A DNA stretch of 30,413 bases from an uncultured Gemmatimonadota bacterium (GTDB lineage: Bacteria > Gemmatimonadota > Gemmatimonadetes > Gemmatimonadales > Gemmatimonadaceae), in contig CAMLDY010000022.1 in NCBI GenBank assembly GCA_946478895.1, positions 1 to 30,413 on the forward strand. The letters run 5' to 3'. The notes beneath the pieces are model-generated. The model had not been told where the DNA came from, searched no databases, and saw nothing but the letters and a program-made list of their open reading frames with translations. Position numbers and translations under genes: made by a program. The stretch's first letter is position 1. Each line of letters begins with the position of its first letter. Below, in pieces: positions 1-7,629 of the stretch.

Positions 1-1304
1 CCGCCAACACCGCTGATGCCCAGGTCGTAGAGCGACCCGTCGCGTTCGACAGCGCTGGCCGAGTGGTCGTCATGACTCCCTACATAGCCCAGCGCGCGGC
101 TTTGCGTGCGCCGTGGTGGCCGGTCGCCGGGGATTTCACCGAGGCCAGACTTTACGCCGTCAACGACACCTACGTCCTCGCCGTGAGCCGGCCGAGTGGC
201 GTCGTCGAACGGTTCAACCTGAGCGCCGCCGATCGCGAAGCGATTCGCGCGATCGTGTCACGCCTGCCCAGCGATGTGATCGCGTCGCGCGTCAACGCGC
301 GCAATTCGTTCGTGCGCGGCCAGACCCTGCTCGGGCTCACCGTCTATGGACCCGCGTTCGCCGGCACCATTCGTCACAACGGCGCGGGACAGGTGGCAGG
401 ATATCTCGTCGTTGCTGGAGGGTCCTTTTTTGCCGCGTCCGAGATCTCACGACGGATGTTGATCACGCGGCCGCAGAGCGATCTCTCCTTCAACATGGGC
501 CACAACATCGCCCTCGCAGGATTTGCCACGTCGTACCTGTTGGGGGCGGACGATGGGCCGCCCCAGGCCGCCAGCACCCTCGTCGGCGGACTCGTCGGCA
601 CGACGCTGGGACTGCGCTTCGCTCGTGGAATGACCGAGGCAGATGCCGTCGGTACCGGCTTCGGATCCGATCTCGGAGCGTTGATCGGCCTGGGGGTTTC
701 GGAAGCTGTTCGTGGTGACGGTGGCTGCGGCGGTGTGGACATCAGCAGCAGCTGCGGCACCGACAAGGCCGAAATCGCGACCATTCTTGCCTCCGGTCTC
801 ATCGGGTATCCGCTCGGTCTCCTCTACCCGCGGAACGCGCGGTACCACGTGACCGCCGGCGATATCAACACCCTCTGGCCAGGCGTGCTGGTGGGCAGCC
901 TCGCCGGTGCGGCACTACTTCACGAAAGCCCCAGCGTCCGCGCCGCCGCTAGCGCCGTGACGGCGGGCGGCGTCCTGGGAGTCATTCTCGCGGACCGGTT
1001 CCTGGTCCAGCGGGCCGACCATAGCCGCACCGAAGCCACTCAGCTTTTGTTCGGTACCGTTGCCGGATCACTGATGGGCGCGGGTGTTGCGAATCTGTTC
1101 GTCAACGCCCACCACAGCCCGGAGCCCGTCTTCGCGCTCAGCGCCATTGGCGGCCTGGCAGGCATCATCGGCACGGAGATCTATCTGCAACCCTCTGGCG
1201 ACGCCGGACAGCAGCGATTTAGCGTAACTTTTAATCCGACGGCCATCGCACTTACAGCGGCCCGCACCCCGGGAAATCATTCCCTGATCAATGTGAGGTT
1301 CTAG
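1..1304 (+). CDS. Glycine-rich multi-pass or barrel-like hypothetical membrane protein (5' partial)
   Basis: I do not recognise this family. The reading frame is open from the first bases of the window, so the GTG at 63 is probably not the start and the gene begins upstream. About nine short hydrophobic segments rich in Gly, Ala and Ser follow one another (for example near residues 110-125, 150-160, 170-185, 240-255, 275-290, 300-315, 330-345 and 355-370 counted from position 63). This pattern resembles glycine-zipper surface proteins. The C-terminus ends in a phenylalanine (SLINVRF), as many outer-membrane beta-barrel proteins do. There is one Cys-containing loop (GGCGG...SSCG). The stop overlaps the GTG start of the next gene by one base, so the two are probably co-translated. 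A membrane or envelope location is likely; the function is unknown. Confidence 0.7.
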   Translation, partial: ANTADAQVVERPVAFDSAGRVVVMTPYIAQRAALRAPWWPVAGDFTEARLYAVNDTYVLAVSRPSGVVERFNLSAADREAIRAIVSRLPSDVIASRVNARNSFVRGQTLLGLTVYGPAFAGTIRHNGAGQVAGYLVVAGGSFFAASEISRRMLITRPQSDLSFNMGHNIALAGFATSYLLGADDGPPQAASTLVGGLVGTTLGLRFARGMTEADAVGTGFGSDLGALIGLGVSEAVRGDGGCGGVDISSSCGTDKAEIATILASGLIGYPLGLLYPRNARYHVTAGDINTLWPGVLVGSLAGAALLHESPSVRAAASAVTAGGVLGVILADRFLVQRADHSRTEATQLLFGTVAGSLMGAGVANLFVNAHHSPEPVFALSAIGGLAGIIGTEIYLQPSGDAGQQRFSVTFNPTAIALTAARTPGNHSLINVRF

Positions 1305-2107
1305 TGGACACCACGACGACACTCACCTTCGCCGAGAGACTGCAGGGCAGTTTCGAGCAGCTCTATGGTTACGTCCCCGCGCTCTTCGGCGCGCTCGTCA
1401 TCCTGTTCGCCGGCTATCTGCTGGCCAGACTGCTCGAGAAGGGGACCGATCGATTGATGCGCCGAGTCCACCTCAATCAGATCCTCGAGCGCGGCGGCGT
1501 GATGGAGGCGGTCGAGCGGTCGGGATCGCGCGTCAACCCAACTCGGGTCGCGGGAAGTCTCGTCTTCTGGTTCGTGATGTTCGCGGTGATGCTCGTCGCA
1601 GCCAACGCGCTCGGTCTGCAATCGCTCGCGAATGTCTTCTCGGAATTGGTGAGCTACATCCCGAGCGTTATCGCCGCGATCGTCATCCTCATCGTCGGCA
1701 TCGTACTCGGCAGCTTCGTCGGCGGATTGATCATGGCCTCGGCCGGTGGACTGCACGGCGGTCCGACCCTGGCACGCGTCGGCAAGGCGGGCGTCGTCCT
1801 CCTCGCGACCTTCATGGCGCTCCAGGAGCTGGGAGTCGCGACCGAGATCGTCACCACCGCCTTCGCGATTCTCTTCGGCGCCATCGCCCTCGCGCTCTCG
1901 CTGGCGTTCGGTCTCGGCAATCGCGAGCTCGCCGGCGAAGTTACCCGCAGCTGGTACAAGCGCTACAAGGAAGAGCGCGACAACATCGAGCGCGACAATC
2001 GTGAGCTCGATCGACAGGAAGGGATCGCCACGACCGAAGAGTACGTGCGTCCCACCTACGGCATTCGCAACACCGGACCCCACGACGTAGTTCGCCCGCC
2101 CGAGTGA
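1304..2107 (+). CDS. MscS-like conserved TM-helix protein (PF05552 type)
   Basis: The protein of 267 aa has four or five hydrophobic segments and two copies of the conserved TM-helix pattern seen in small mechanosensitive-channel relatives. One is near residues 20-45 (GYVPALFGALVILFAGYLLA) and one near residues 112-140 (SYIPSVIAAIVILIVGIVLG). The last membrane segment (FAILFGAIALALSLAFGLG) resembles the pore-lining helix of MscS, but the soluble MscS beta domain is absent. Instead there is a charged tail rich in Arg, Glu and Asp. It starts at a GTG that overlaps the previous stop by one base, and its own stop overlaps the next start by four. The family is known; whether this short version gates ions is inference. 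Confidence 0.82.
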   Translation: MDTTTTLTFAERLQGSFEQLYGYVPALFGALVILFAGYLLARLLEKGTDRLMRRVHLNQILERGGVMEAVERSGSRVNPTRVAGSLVFWFVMFAVMLVAANALGLQSLANVFSELVSYIPSVIAAIVILIVGIVLGSFVGGLIMASAGGLHGGPTLARVGKAGVVLLATFMALQELGVATEIVTTAFAILFGAIALALSLAFGLGNRELAGEVTRSWYKRYKEERDNIERDNRELDRQEGIATTEEYVRPTYGIRNTGPHDVVRPPE

Positions 2108-3564
2108 GCTCGCCCGCCGCGGCATCACCACCAGTGACGCCCGCGACACGAGAGCTGGCGCGAGTGCTGTCGCTCCGCGACGCCATCGCGCTCGTCCTCA
2201 CCGTCATCGGCACCGGCGTTTTCCTGAAGGCAGCGCCAATGGCGCAGCTGGTCGGATCCCCATCCAATGTGTTGTGGGCGTGGCTCGCGGCAGGACTCCT
2301 GTCCCTCGCCGGCGCGCTCACCTACGCCGAGCTCGGCGCGATGATGCCCGAAGCGGGTGGGGAATACGTTTTTCTGCGCGAAGCATACGGCGACCTCCCG
2401 GCGTTTCTGTTCGGTTGGACGTCGGTGATGCTGATTGCCAGCGGCGGACTCGCCGCGGTCGCCACCGCGCTCGCGTCCTTCCTCGGCTCCTTCATTCCGA
2501 TCAACGCCGTCTGGACGACCCACGATTTCCACGTGCTCGGTCAGGTTGTGCACTGGAGGCTGGGTGTGCAGCAGGTGATTGCCGCCGCGGTGATCGTGTT
2601 GTTCGCTGCGATCAACGCCCGCGGCGTCGAGCTGGGCGGGAAGGTTCAGTGGGCGGCCACCGTCGCCAAGCTGGCCGGCATCGGCATCATCGTCCTCGGC
2701 GCGTTTCTCCTGTCGAAGGCGGGATCCTGGACCAACCTGCACAAGCCGGTGACCGAGACAATCGCGCCGTCGGGAGCGGGCGCATTCGGCGCGGCGATGA
2801 TCGCGGCGCTGTGGGCGTATCAGGGCTGGTCGAACCTGCCGATGGTCGCCGGCGAGATGGAGAAGCCCGAGCGCAACGTTCCGCGCGCGCTGATCTACGG
2901 TATGCTGCTGGTGATTCTGGTCTATCTCCTCACCAACATCGCCTACTTCTATGCGCTGCCGTTCAGCGAGATACTGACCGCGAATTCGACCGCGTATCGT
3001 GACGCGCTCCCGGTCGCGGCCAAAGCAGCGCAGACCTTCTCGCGCTACGGCGCCCAGCTCGTGTCGATCGCGTTCATCATTGCGGCGATCGGCGCGCTCA
3101 ACGGCATCACTCTGATGAATGCGCGGGTGCCGTTCGCGATGGCGCGCGACGGTTTGTTTTTCGGCGCGCTCGCCGATCTGGGCGAGGAGTCGCGCGCGCC
3201 CGCAAAGGCGATCTGGTTTCAGGGCATCTGGGCGTGCGTTCTCGCGCTATCCGGAACCTTCGATCAGATCACGACGTCGGTGATCTTTGCGGTCTGGCTG
3301 TTCACCGCGCTGGTGGGATCGTCGCTGTTCGTGCTGCGCCGCAAGCTGCCGGTCGCACCGCGTCGCTACCGCGCGATCGGCTATCCGGTCGTGCCGGCGC
3401 TGTTCGTGCTCGTCGCAGCGTGGCTCGTGATCAACAGCTTGACGGCGACCCCGGTGGAATCCGTCGCGGGTCTCGTCCTGATGGCGATCGGCTTGCCGTT
3501 CTATTTCTTTTTCCGACGCTCCGGCTGGCTCACCCGGGCGCGGGCGCGCGAGAGGCCGCACTAA
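2104..3564 (+). CDS. APC-family amino acid permease
   Basis: The 486-aa product has about 12 hydrophobic segments and the amino acid-polyamine-organocation permease signature. The unwound first helix reads IGTGVFLKAAP near residue 37. It is followed by the typical helix 2 with AYAELG-like spacing (LTYAELGAMMPEAGGEYVFL near 76) and by the loop WSNLPMVAGEMEKPERNVPRA near residue 241. The GTG start overlaps the preceding stop by four bases (GTGA), so it belongs to the same transcription unit as the two upstream genes. It should bring amino acids in by proton coupling or exchange across the inner membrane. The substrate cannot be read from the sequence. Confidence 0.9.
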   Translation: MSSPAAASPPVTPATRELARVLSLRDAIALVLTVIGTGVFLKAAPMAQLVGSPSNVLWAWLAAGLLSLAGALTYAELGAMMPEAGGEYVFLREAYGDLPAFLFGWTSVMLIASGGLAAVATALASFLGSFIPINAVWTTHDFHVLGQVVHWRLGVQQVIAAAVIVLFAAINARGVELGGKVQWAATVAKLAGIGIIVLGAFLLSKAGSWTNLHKPVTETIAPSGAGAFGAAMIAALWAYQGWSNLPMVAGEMEKPERNVPRALIYGMLLVILVYLLTNIAYFYALPFSEILTANSTAYRDALPVAAKAAQTFSRYGAQLVSIAFIIAAIGALNGITLMNARVPFAMARDGLFFGALADLGEESRAPAKAIWFQGIWACVLALSGTFDQITTSVIFAVWLFTALVGSSLFVLRRKLPVAPRRYRAIGYPVVPALFVLVAAWLVINSLTATPVESVAGLVLMAIGLPFYFFFRRSGWLTRARARERPH

Positions 3565-3599
3565 AGAACGCTGGCATGACCCTTCCCTTGTGAGGGGAC

Positions 3600-4256
3600 A
3601 TGCCCAATCCCGCCAAGAACTCCGACCTGCACGGGAATGTCCCCGATCAGTGCAGCGTCGCGCTGATCCTGATCGACGTCATCAACGACATGGAGTTCGA
3701 GGGCGGCGAAGCGTTGTTCGAGTACGCGCTGCCCGCCGCGAAAAAAATGGCGAAGCTGCGGCGCCGCGCGAAGGAAGCCGGCGTACCCGTCATTTACGTC
3801 AATGACAACTTCGGCAAATGGCGCTCCGATTTTCGACAGCAGCTCGGTCACGTGCTCGAAGACGGTGTGCGCGGCGCGCCGATCGCGAAGCTGCTGCGCC
3901 CGGACGAGGAAGACTATTTCGTGCTGAAGGCGAAGCACTCCGGCTTCTATCACACCCAGCTCGATTTGTTGATCGACTATCTGCAGGTCCGCAGCGTCAT
4001 ACTCGCCGGCTACGCAACCGACATGTGCGTGTTATTCACCGCGTCCGACGCCTATCTTCGCGACATCGAGATCATCGTTCCCTCCGACTGTTCCGCCGCG
4101 GCGTCAGCGGAGCACCACGACGGAGCGCTCGAGCACATGATGCGGGTGCTTCACGTGGAGACCACGCCGTCCGACGACCTGGATCTCGACGAGCTCATCG
4201 CGGATGCCGATGCAGCGCGAGAAACCGGCGGCTCCGGGAAGTCGGATCGCGACTAA
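3600..4256 (+). CDS. Isochorismatase-family cysteine hydrolase
   Basis: This 218-aa protein has the full catalytic triad of the isochorismatase-like hydrolases: Asp26 in [10 protein letters not shown], Lys110 in VLKAKHSGF, and the nucleophile Cys143 in GYATDMCV, which follows the usual non-proline cis-peptide region. The family includes nicotinamidases, N-carbamoylsarcosine amidases and ureidoacrylate hydrolases; the substrate here is not identifiable. Start: the ATG at 3600 is preceded by a GAGGGG ribosome binding site. A 35-bp gap separates it from the permease, so co-transcription is possible. Its TAA overlaps the stop of the convergent AlkD-like remnant. The tail after residue 195 is acidic and low complexity. 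Confidence 0.88.
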   Translation: MPNPAKNSDLHGNVPDQCSVALILIDVINDMEFEGGEALFEYALPAAKKMAKLRRRAKEAGVPVIYVNDNFGKWRSDFRQQLGHVLEDGVRGAPIAKLLRPDEEDYFVLKAKHSGFYHTQLDLLIDYLQVRSVILAGYATDMCVLFTASDAYLRDIEIIVPSDCSAAASAEHHDGALEHMMRVLHVETTPSDDLDLDELIADADAARETGGSGKSDRD

Positions 4257-4521
4257 ATCTTGCCGGCGAGGTAGCGTTTCCTGACCGCCTCCGGATGCCG
4301 CTCGATGGCATAACGAAGCATCGTGCGCGGCATCTTACTGTAGTGCTGCTTTAGAAATCCATCGAGTACCGGCCGATCACGCTTTCCGACTTCGCGCAGC
4401 ATCCATCCCGTCGCCTTGTGGATCAGATCGTGTGAATCCTCGAGGGCGAGCCGAGTGCGTGCAGCTCCGCGCGCAACGAAGCGAGAGTCGGCTTGAAATC
4501 TTTCTTTGCCTTTGTTGTCAT
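4253..4521 (-). pseudogene. AlkD-like DNA alkylation repair gene with an internal out-of-frame deletion
   Basis: Read on the minus strand, the ATG at 4519-4521 begins an AlkD-like N-terminus of about 28 codons ([20 protein letters not shown], then HALGSPSR). That frame soon reaches a TGA. In the next frame, from about 4444 to the TAG at 4253, lies a clean AlkD-family C-terminus including [18 protein letters not shown] and [14 protein letters not shown]. Family members are usually 220-240 aa, so about 130-140 internal residues are missing and the join near 4438-4447 shifts frame. The ATG overlaps the stop of the upstream serine hydrolase gene (ATGA), so an intact ancestor was translationally coupled to it. 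No full-length product can be made. An assembly error across a repeat is the main alternative. Confidence 0.75.
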
Positions 4522-5783
4522 CGCGCCGGCGATGCCGCGGCTGACGCGCCCGCGATGATCGCGCGCGCTACTCCCTGCTGCAGCGGCGCGACGTCCGGAA
4601 AATACCCGCGCGCGTCGGTGCCCATGTTCTGCCGATTGGTTAGCAGCACGACTGCCAGCCCGTACTTCGGCACTCCCGCGACATAGGTGCCGGTGAACCC
4701 GTTGTGCCAGAAGCTGCCCGGCGGCAGATAGCTTGCCGCCTGCCAGCCGAGGTAGTTCCTGTATTTGTCGAGGGTCAGAAACGTGTCGATGGTCTCGGGC
4801 CGGATGTACTCCCGTCCACCGTAGGTCCCGCGATTGAGGAGCAGGTTCAGCAACACGTCGATATCGGCGGCGGTCGAGAACAGCCCCGCGTGGCCCGCGA
4901 CTCCACCGTTCGCGTAATACGAATTGCCGTCGTCGACCTCACCGATCAACACCCGCTCCCGCCAGCCGTTCCACGCCCTCGGATCGCCGAGGTAGCGATA
5001 GCCGAAGGTCGAGTCGTAGACCATGTGCCGCTCGTACACATTCCCCTGCTCGGTGGCCGCAAACCTCGTCAGCCCGTGCTGTCGCGGATTGAACGCCGTC
5101 GAGTGCAGACTCAGTGGCCCGTAGAGATTGCTCTCCAGAAACCGATCGAGCCGTTGTCCGCTCACACGGTCGACGATGTAGCCGAGCAGCATGAAGCCGA
5201 GGTCGCTGTAGTGCCGCGCATCGCCGACGCCCCAGCCGAGCGGCATGTCGCGGATGACCCCGTAGGTCTGGGCGCTGTTCGACGCGTCGTAGTAAAGCGG
5301 CTGCCACTGAACGAGTCCCGACGAATGCTGCAGCAGCTGCCGCACCGTGATGCTGTCGATATGCGCGCCTCGAAAATCAGGGAGATAGCGGTACACGGGC
5401 GCGTCGAGCTCGATCTTCCCGCGATCGACCAGTATCATCACCGCCATCGTCGTCGCCATGACTTTGGTGACCGATGCCATGTCGAACACGGTGGCCACGT
5501 TCATCGTGGGCGGGGCGGAGATCGGCCGGCCCTCGTAGTCACGCAGCTGCTCGTACCCGAACGCGCGTTCGTGCACCACCTGTCCATGCTGCGAGACGAG
5601 AAACACCGCCCCCGGCGTCAGCTTCCCGATCGACGCGGCGATGAGGGAGTCCGCTCGTGCGATTCCGTCTGCGAGGGCAGGGCTCACTGGGGGCTCAAGG
5701 TTTGGAGGGCGCACCGGCGCGCACGCAATGGTGATGACAAAGGCGGTACAGCCGAGTAGCGCGCGCCGTGTGGATTCTGACAC
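4518..5783 (-). CDS. Serine hydrolase lipoprotein, class C beta-lactamase / EstB type
   Basis: The 421-aa product has a lipoprotein signal with lipobox TIAC (Cys21), so it should be anchored in the periplasmic space. The beta-lactamase/transpeptidase-like motifs are SVTK (Ser104 nucleophile, Lys107), YSD (Tyr192) and HNG (His360) in place of KTG. His at this place is typical of esterases and D-aminopeptidase-like members rather than true cephalosporinases. The stretch [11 protein letters not shown] near 295 is characteristic of this group. The start is a GTG at 5781-5783, and no alternative start lies nearby; an AGGGG element 9 nt upstream falls inside the terminal repeat of inverted-repeat copy A. 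It is followed by the AlkD-like pseudogene with a 4-base overlap. The substrate is unknown; a peptidoglycan or ester substrate is plausible. Confidence 0.88.
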   Translation of the reverse strand: MSESTRRALLGCTAFVITIACAPVRPPNLEPPVSPALADGIARADSLIAASIGKLTPGAVFLVSQHGQVVHERAFGYEQLRDYEGRPISAPPTMNVATVFDMASVTKVMATTMAVMILVDRGKIELDAPVYRYLPDFRGAHIDSITVRQLLQHSSGLVQWQPLYYDASNSAQTYGVIRDMPLGWGVGDARHYSDLGFMLLGYIVDRVSGQRLDRFLESNLYGPLSLHSTAFNPRQHGLTRFAATEQGNVYERHMVYDSTFGYRYLGDPRAWNGWRERVLIGEVDDGNSYYANGGVAGHAGLFSTAADIDVLLNLLLNRGTYGGREYIRPETIDTFLTLDKYRNYLGWQAASYLPPGSFWHNGFTGTYVAGVPKYGLAVVLLTNRQNMGTDARGYFPDVAPLQQGVARAIIAGASAAASPAR

Positions 5784-5786
5784 GAT

Positions 5787-5963
5787 CAGGCACCCCTAGT
5801 CAAAAAGGTGGCAGGTGGAAGACATGGTCAGAGGCACGGGTATCAGTTTATCCGGCGCATCCTATAGTGGCGTGACACAGCGAGAAGGGGAGTAGAAAAA
5901 CTGCTACCAGAGCATCTCTGCGCATCCTCTCTCACCTGCCACCTTTTTGACTGTGGATGCCTG
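5787..5963. repeat. Inverted-repeat element copy A (MITE- or REPIN-like)
   Basis: The arms 5787-5817 and 5933-5963 are inverted repeats matching at 28 of 31 positions; the inner 20 bp (5798-5817 with 5933-5952) match perfectly. The core 5798-5952 (155 bp) aligns without gaps to 20349-20503 at roughly 85 percent identity by eye. Inside, a small conserved hairpin CAGAGcatCTCTG and a GTAG...CTAC pair occur in both copies. No transposase gene or clear target duplication is visible. The left arm supplies the ribosome binding region of the serine hydrolase, and the right arm lies about 45 bp before the amt promoter. Confidence 0.8.
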
Positions 5964-6006
5964 CCCACCAGCGCGATCCATAACCCGTCCCCTTCTGAAG
6001 AAAAGA

Positions 6007-6015
6007 TGGTATAAT
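6007..6015 (+). promoter_or_regulatory. Extended -10 promoter of amt
   Basis: A TG-G-TATAAT extended -10 element sits only 8 bases before the amt ATG (6024). No convincing -35 hexamer lies 16-18 bp upstream. Transcription would begin around 6021-6024, which implies a leaderless or nearly leaderless message. The absence of a purine-rich ribosome binding site before the ATG agrees with that. Confidence 0.6.
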
Positions 6016-6023
6016 CTGTCCCC

Positions 6024-7259
6024 ATGAGCGCAGCGGACACCGCCTGGATGCTCGTGGCCACCGCGATGGTGCTGGTGATGACGCCGGCCCTCGGCTTCTT
6101 CTACGGCGGCATGGTCAGAGCGAAAAACGCGCTCAATACCATGATGATGAGCTACGTCGCGCTCGGCTTCGTCGGGATCGCGTGGGCCCTCATCGGGTAC
6201 TCTCTCGCGTTCGACAGCAACGGCGGATTCCTCGGCGGACTCGATTACGCGTTTTTCCGGGGCGTCGGGCTCGACCCCAAAGGCTCGATCCCGCACGTTC
6301 TGTTCGCGTCGTACCAGGGCACCTTCGCCGTCATCACCGCCGCGCTCATTTCCGGCGCGATCGTCGAGCGAATGCGTTTCGGTCCGTATCTCACCTTCGT
6401 CGCGCTCTGGTCGATCGGCGTCTACGCCCCGATCGCGCACTGGGTGTGGGGCGGGGGATGGCTCGGCAAGCTCGGCGCACTCGATTTCGCCGGTGGCACT
6501 GTCGTGCACATCAACGCCGCCGCCGCCGCGCTCGTCATCGCCGTCGTGCTCGGCGCCCGCAAAGACTACGCGCGCCAGGCAATCATCCCGCAGAACGTGC
6601 CGTTCACGCTGCTTGGAACGGGCATTCTCTGGTTTGGGTGGTTTGGCTTCAACGGCGGCAGCGCCCTCGGTGCCAATGCGTCCGCGGCGCTCGCGTTCAC
6701 CAATACGATGTTCGCCCCGATGGCGACCCTCGTCGTCTGGAGCTTGCTCGATCTGATGCGTACCAGAAAGACGACCGCAATCGGCGCCGCAACTGCGATC
6801 GTGGTTGGACTCGTCGCCGTCACGCCGGCCGCCGGTTTTGTCAGCCCGCTCTCCGCGATCGCGCTCGGCGGGATCGCCGCGCCCGCCAGCTACTTCGCGC
6901 TGCTCTATCGCGCGCGCACCAGACTCGATGACTCGCTAGACGTAGTTTCCGCGCACGGGGTCGGCGGAATCGTCGGTGCACTGCTCACCGGGATACTCGC
7001 CGAGAAGAGCTGGAACGGAGTCGCCGACGGTGCGCTGTTCGGAAATCCACGGCAGCTCCTCGTGCAGCTCGCCGCGGTGGTTGCGACGATCGTCTACAGC
7101 GCTGTCGCGACTTTCGTCATCCTCAAGCTGATCGCGCTCGGCTTCAGGTTGCGCGCGAGCGCGCAGGAGGAAGGAATCGGCCTCGACGTCACCCAGCACG
7201 GCGAAGAGGCGTACAGCAGGGGCGAGGGCGCGATCCTCGTCCACGCGGAGCGTGCCTGA
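6024..7259 (+). CDS. amt: Ammonium transporter Amt
   Basis: The 411-aa inner-membrane channel has 11 predicted helices and takes up ammonium. The twin pore histidines are present (His162 in GGTVVHIN and His311 in VSAHGVGG). So are Asp154 before the first of them, the aromatic gate residues (Phe101 in GTFAVIT and the FGWFGFNGGSALGAN stretch near 204-218) and Trp141/Trp146 at the outer recruitment site. The N-terminus matches the family start (ADTAWML), so ATG 6024 is right. The gene ends one base before glnK, the usual Amt/P-II pair, where P-II blocks the channel when nitrogen is plentiful. There is no long signal peptide and no fused regulatory domain; the C-terminal cytoplasmic tail carries the conserved GLDVTQHGEEAY segment that couples the trimer to P-II. 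Confidence 0.97.
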   Translation: MSAADTAWMLVATAMVLVMTPALGFFYGGMVRAKNALNTMMMSYVALGFVGIAWALIGYSLAFDSNGGFLGGLDYAFFRGVGLDPKGSIPHVLFASYQGTFAVITAALISGAIVERMRFGPYLTFVALWSIGVYAPIAHWVWGGGWLGKLGALDFAGGTVVHINAAAAALVIAVVLGARKDYARQAIIPQNVPFTLLGTGILWFGWFGFNGGSALGANASAALAFTNTMFAPMATLVVWSLLDLMRTRKTTAIGAATAIVVGLVAVTPAAGFVSPLSAIALGGIAAPASYFALLYRARTRLDDSLDVVSAHGVGGIVGALLTGILAEKSWNGVADGALFGNPRQLLVQLAAVVATIVYSAVATFVILKLIALGFRLRASAQEEGIGLDVTQHGEEAYSRGEGAILVHAERA

Positions 7260-7260
7260 C

Positions 7261-7629
7261 ATGAAGCTCGTCGTCGCGATCGTTCGCCCGGAAAAACTCA
7301 ACGACGTCCTCGAGGCGCTCTACCGCGCCGAGGTCACTGGGCTCACCATCAGCCGGGTGCGCGGCCATGGCGGTGAGACCGAACAGGTCGAGACGTATCG
7401 CGGAACGACGGTGAAAGTCGAGCTGCACGACAAAGTGCGTCTCGAGATCGGCGTATCCGATCCGTTCGTCGAGCCAACGGTGCGGGCGATTCTCAGCGGC
7501 GGACGAACCGGCGAAGTCGGCGACGGAAAGATTTTCGTGCTGCCGGTCGAAAAGGTCTATCGGATTCGGACAGGTGAGGAAGATCGCTCCGCCGTCACTC
7601 CGGTAAGCACCGAGGAAAGCGGAGTCTAG
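7261..7629 (+). CDS. glnK: P-II nitrogen regulatory protein, Amt-linked (GlnK-like)
   Basis: The 122-aa signal protein reads nitrogen and energy state through 2-oxoglutarate and ATP/ADP and regulates the adjacent Amt. The ATG at 7261 lies one base after the amt stop; a GTG nine bases upstream would add three residues but lies inside amt. The C-terminal P-II signature is intact (TGEVGDGKIFVLPV), as are Lys58 and the RIRTGEED nucleotide-binding end. The T-loop differs from the enteric form. The first signature reads YRGTTV instead of YRGAEY, so the uridylylated Tyr51 is Val, and position 39, normally the Gln that helps bind 2-oxoglutarate, is Glu. Control by GlnD uridylylation at the usual site is therefore not expected. 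The stop overlaps the convergent GH13 stop by two bases. Confidence 0.93.
   Translation: MKLVVAIVRPEKLNDVLEALYRAEVTGLTISRVRGHGGETEQVETYRGTTVKVELHDKVRLEIGVSDPFVEPTVRAILSGGRTGEVGDGKIFVLPVEKVYRIRTGEEDRSAVTPVSTEESGV

Noticed and set aside
1301..2149. 282-codon minus-strand frame opposite the MscS-like gene
   Set aside because: It has no domain, and its Asp/Glu/Arg bias is typical of the strand opposite a GC-rich gene. The plus-strand gene has clear membrane motifs and coupled starts.
5843..6061. 72-codon minus-strand frame across inverted-repeat copy A and the start of amt
   Set aside because: It spans a non-coding repeat and the amt promoter, and is not kept in copy B.
6182..6931. 249-codon Arg-rich open frame inside amt
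   Set aside because: Its Arg-rich low-complexity product is a frame shift of amt codons; amt itself is unmistakable.
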